This document shows positions 6,594 to 6,920 of a DNA stretch of 6,920 nt, in pieces. The stretch lies in assembly GCA_030637945.1 (NCBI GenBank), contig DAOWFN010000206.1, positions 1 to 6,920 of the forward strand. The letters are read 5' to 3'. The stretch is from Gammaproteobacteria bacterium (GTDB lineage: Bacteria; Pseudomonadota; Gammaproteobacteria; SZUA-229). The notes beneath the pieces are model-generated. The model ran no database searches. It was not told where the DNA came from and saw only the letters and a program-made list of their open reading frames with translations. Position 1 is the stretch's first letter. Each line of letters starts with the position of its first letter. The position numbers and the translations under genes are program-made.

Positions 6594-6920
6594 ATGGCAA
6601 AAATTCTCGTGGTCGACGACTCACCAACGATGCTATCCGGCACATCGAAGATACTAGAATCTGCTGGGCATAACGTTGTACATGCAATAAACGGTGAAGA
6701 AGGCATAGAAAAAGCTGCTAGCGATAACCCTGACCTCATTCTTATGGATGTGGTAATGCCAGATTTAAACGGTTTTCAGGCAACCAGGGCAATTACCAGC
6801 ACCGAAAACACTCAGCATATCCCCGTTATCATGCTCACCACCAAAGACCAGGAAACAGATAAAGTCTGGGCTAAAAGACAAGGGGCAAGCGACTATATCG
6901 TTAAACCACCTGATTCTAAA
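6594..6920 (+). CDS. pilH: PilH-type CheY-like response regulator (3' end cut by the window edge)
   Basis: 109 codons are visible; family members are about 120 residues, so roughly a dozen are missing. It is a single receiver domain with the acidic pair D8-D9 (ILVVDDSP), the phospho-acceptor D52 (LILMDVVMP), the switch threonine T82 and the conserved lysine K104 (VKPP). The segments LNGFQATRAIT (58-68) and TTKDQETDKVWAKRQGASDY (82-101) are the signature of PilH rather than PilG or CheY. PilH acts in the Pil-Chp chemosensory pathway, where the kinase ChpA phosphorylates it to control type IV pilus retraction and twitching. No output domain is seen. It is divergent from hrpA and has its own leader, so no pilG lies directly before it; pilI or pilJ may follow beyond the window. 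Confidence 0.88.
   Translation, partial: MAKILVVDDSPTMLSGTSKILESAGHNVVHAINGEEGIEKAASDNPDLILMDVVMPDLNGFQATRAITSTENTQHIPVIMLTTKDQETDKVWAKRQGASDYIVKPPDSK

Noticed and set aside
1..6920. A hidden defence system, CRISPR array, prophage, transposase or RNA gene
   Set aside because: Both strands are explained by common genes and short regulatory regions. No spaced repeat array, tRNA-like or rRNA-like sequence, integrase or toxin-antitoxin pair was seen.

Overview
The window is ordinary chromosomal DNA of moderate to low GC. It is most likely from a gammaproteobacterium: it carries a full-length HrpA of E. coli type, a PilH-type twitching-motility response regulator, a TraR/DksA zinc-finger protein and a periplasmic YceI-family protein. 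The genus cannot be named from sequence alone. There are four complete genes and two genes cut by the window edges.

Layout. Positions 1-1441 (minus strand) form a compact three-gene cluster. It is read from a CvfB/YitL-type S1 RNA-binding protein (1441-608), through an 88-residue protein of unknown function (586-320), into a TraR/DksA-family protein that starts at a GTG (302) and runs off the left edge. Gaps of 21 and 17 bp suggest one transcript. A TATAAT box lies inside a perfect 7+3+7 dyad about 40-55 bp upstream of the first gene.

Positions 1442-1795 are a 354-bp divergent intergenic region. It holds that promoter, a 109-bp REP/MITE-like element with imperfect 33-bp terminal inverted repeats, and the strong ribosome binding site of the next gene. 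Positions 1796-2491 (plus) encode an exported YceI-family protein. It converges, with a 28-bp gap and no visible terminator, on hrpA (6395-2520, minus), a 1291-residue DEAH-box RNA helicase with all its motifs.

A 198-bp divergent region separates hrpA from the 3'-truncated pilH (6594 to the right edge, plus). That region contains a 16-bp direct repeat whose copies are exactly 100 bp apart, a tandem Shine-Dalgarno-like repeat, and a -10 box preceded by ACAGTGTCT, which also occurs in the dyad at the other promoter.

Three of the products (CvfB-like, DksA-like, HrpA) are expected to act on RNA or RNA polymerase, but nothing ties hrpA to the left-hand cluster beyond proximity. I see no convincing novel system. 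The best leads are the unknown 88-residue protein between the two RNA/RNA-polymerase genes, and the paired operator-like and repeat structures in the two divergent promoter regions.
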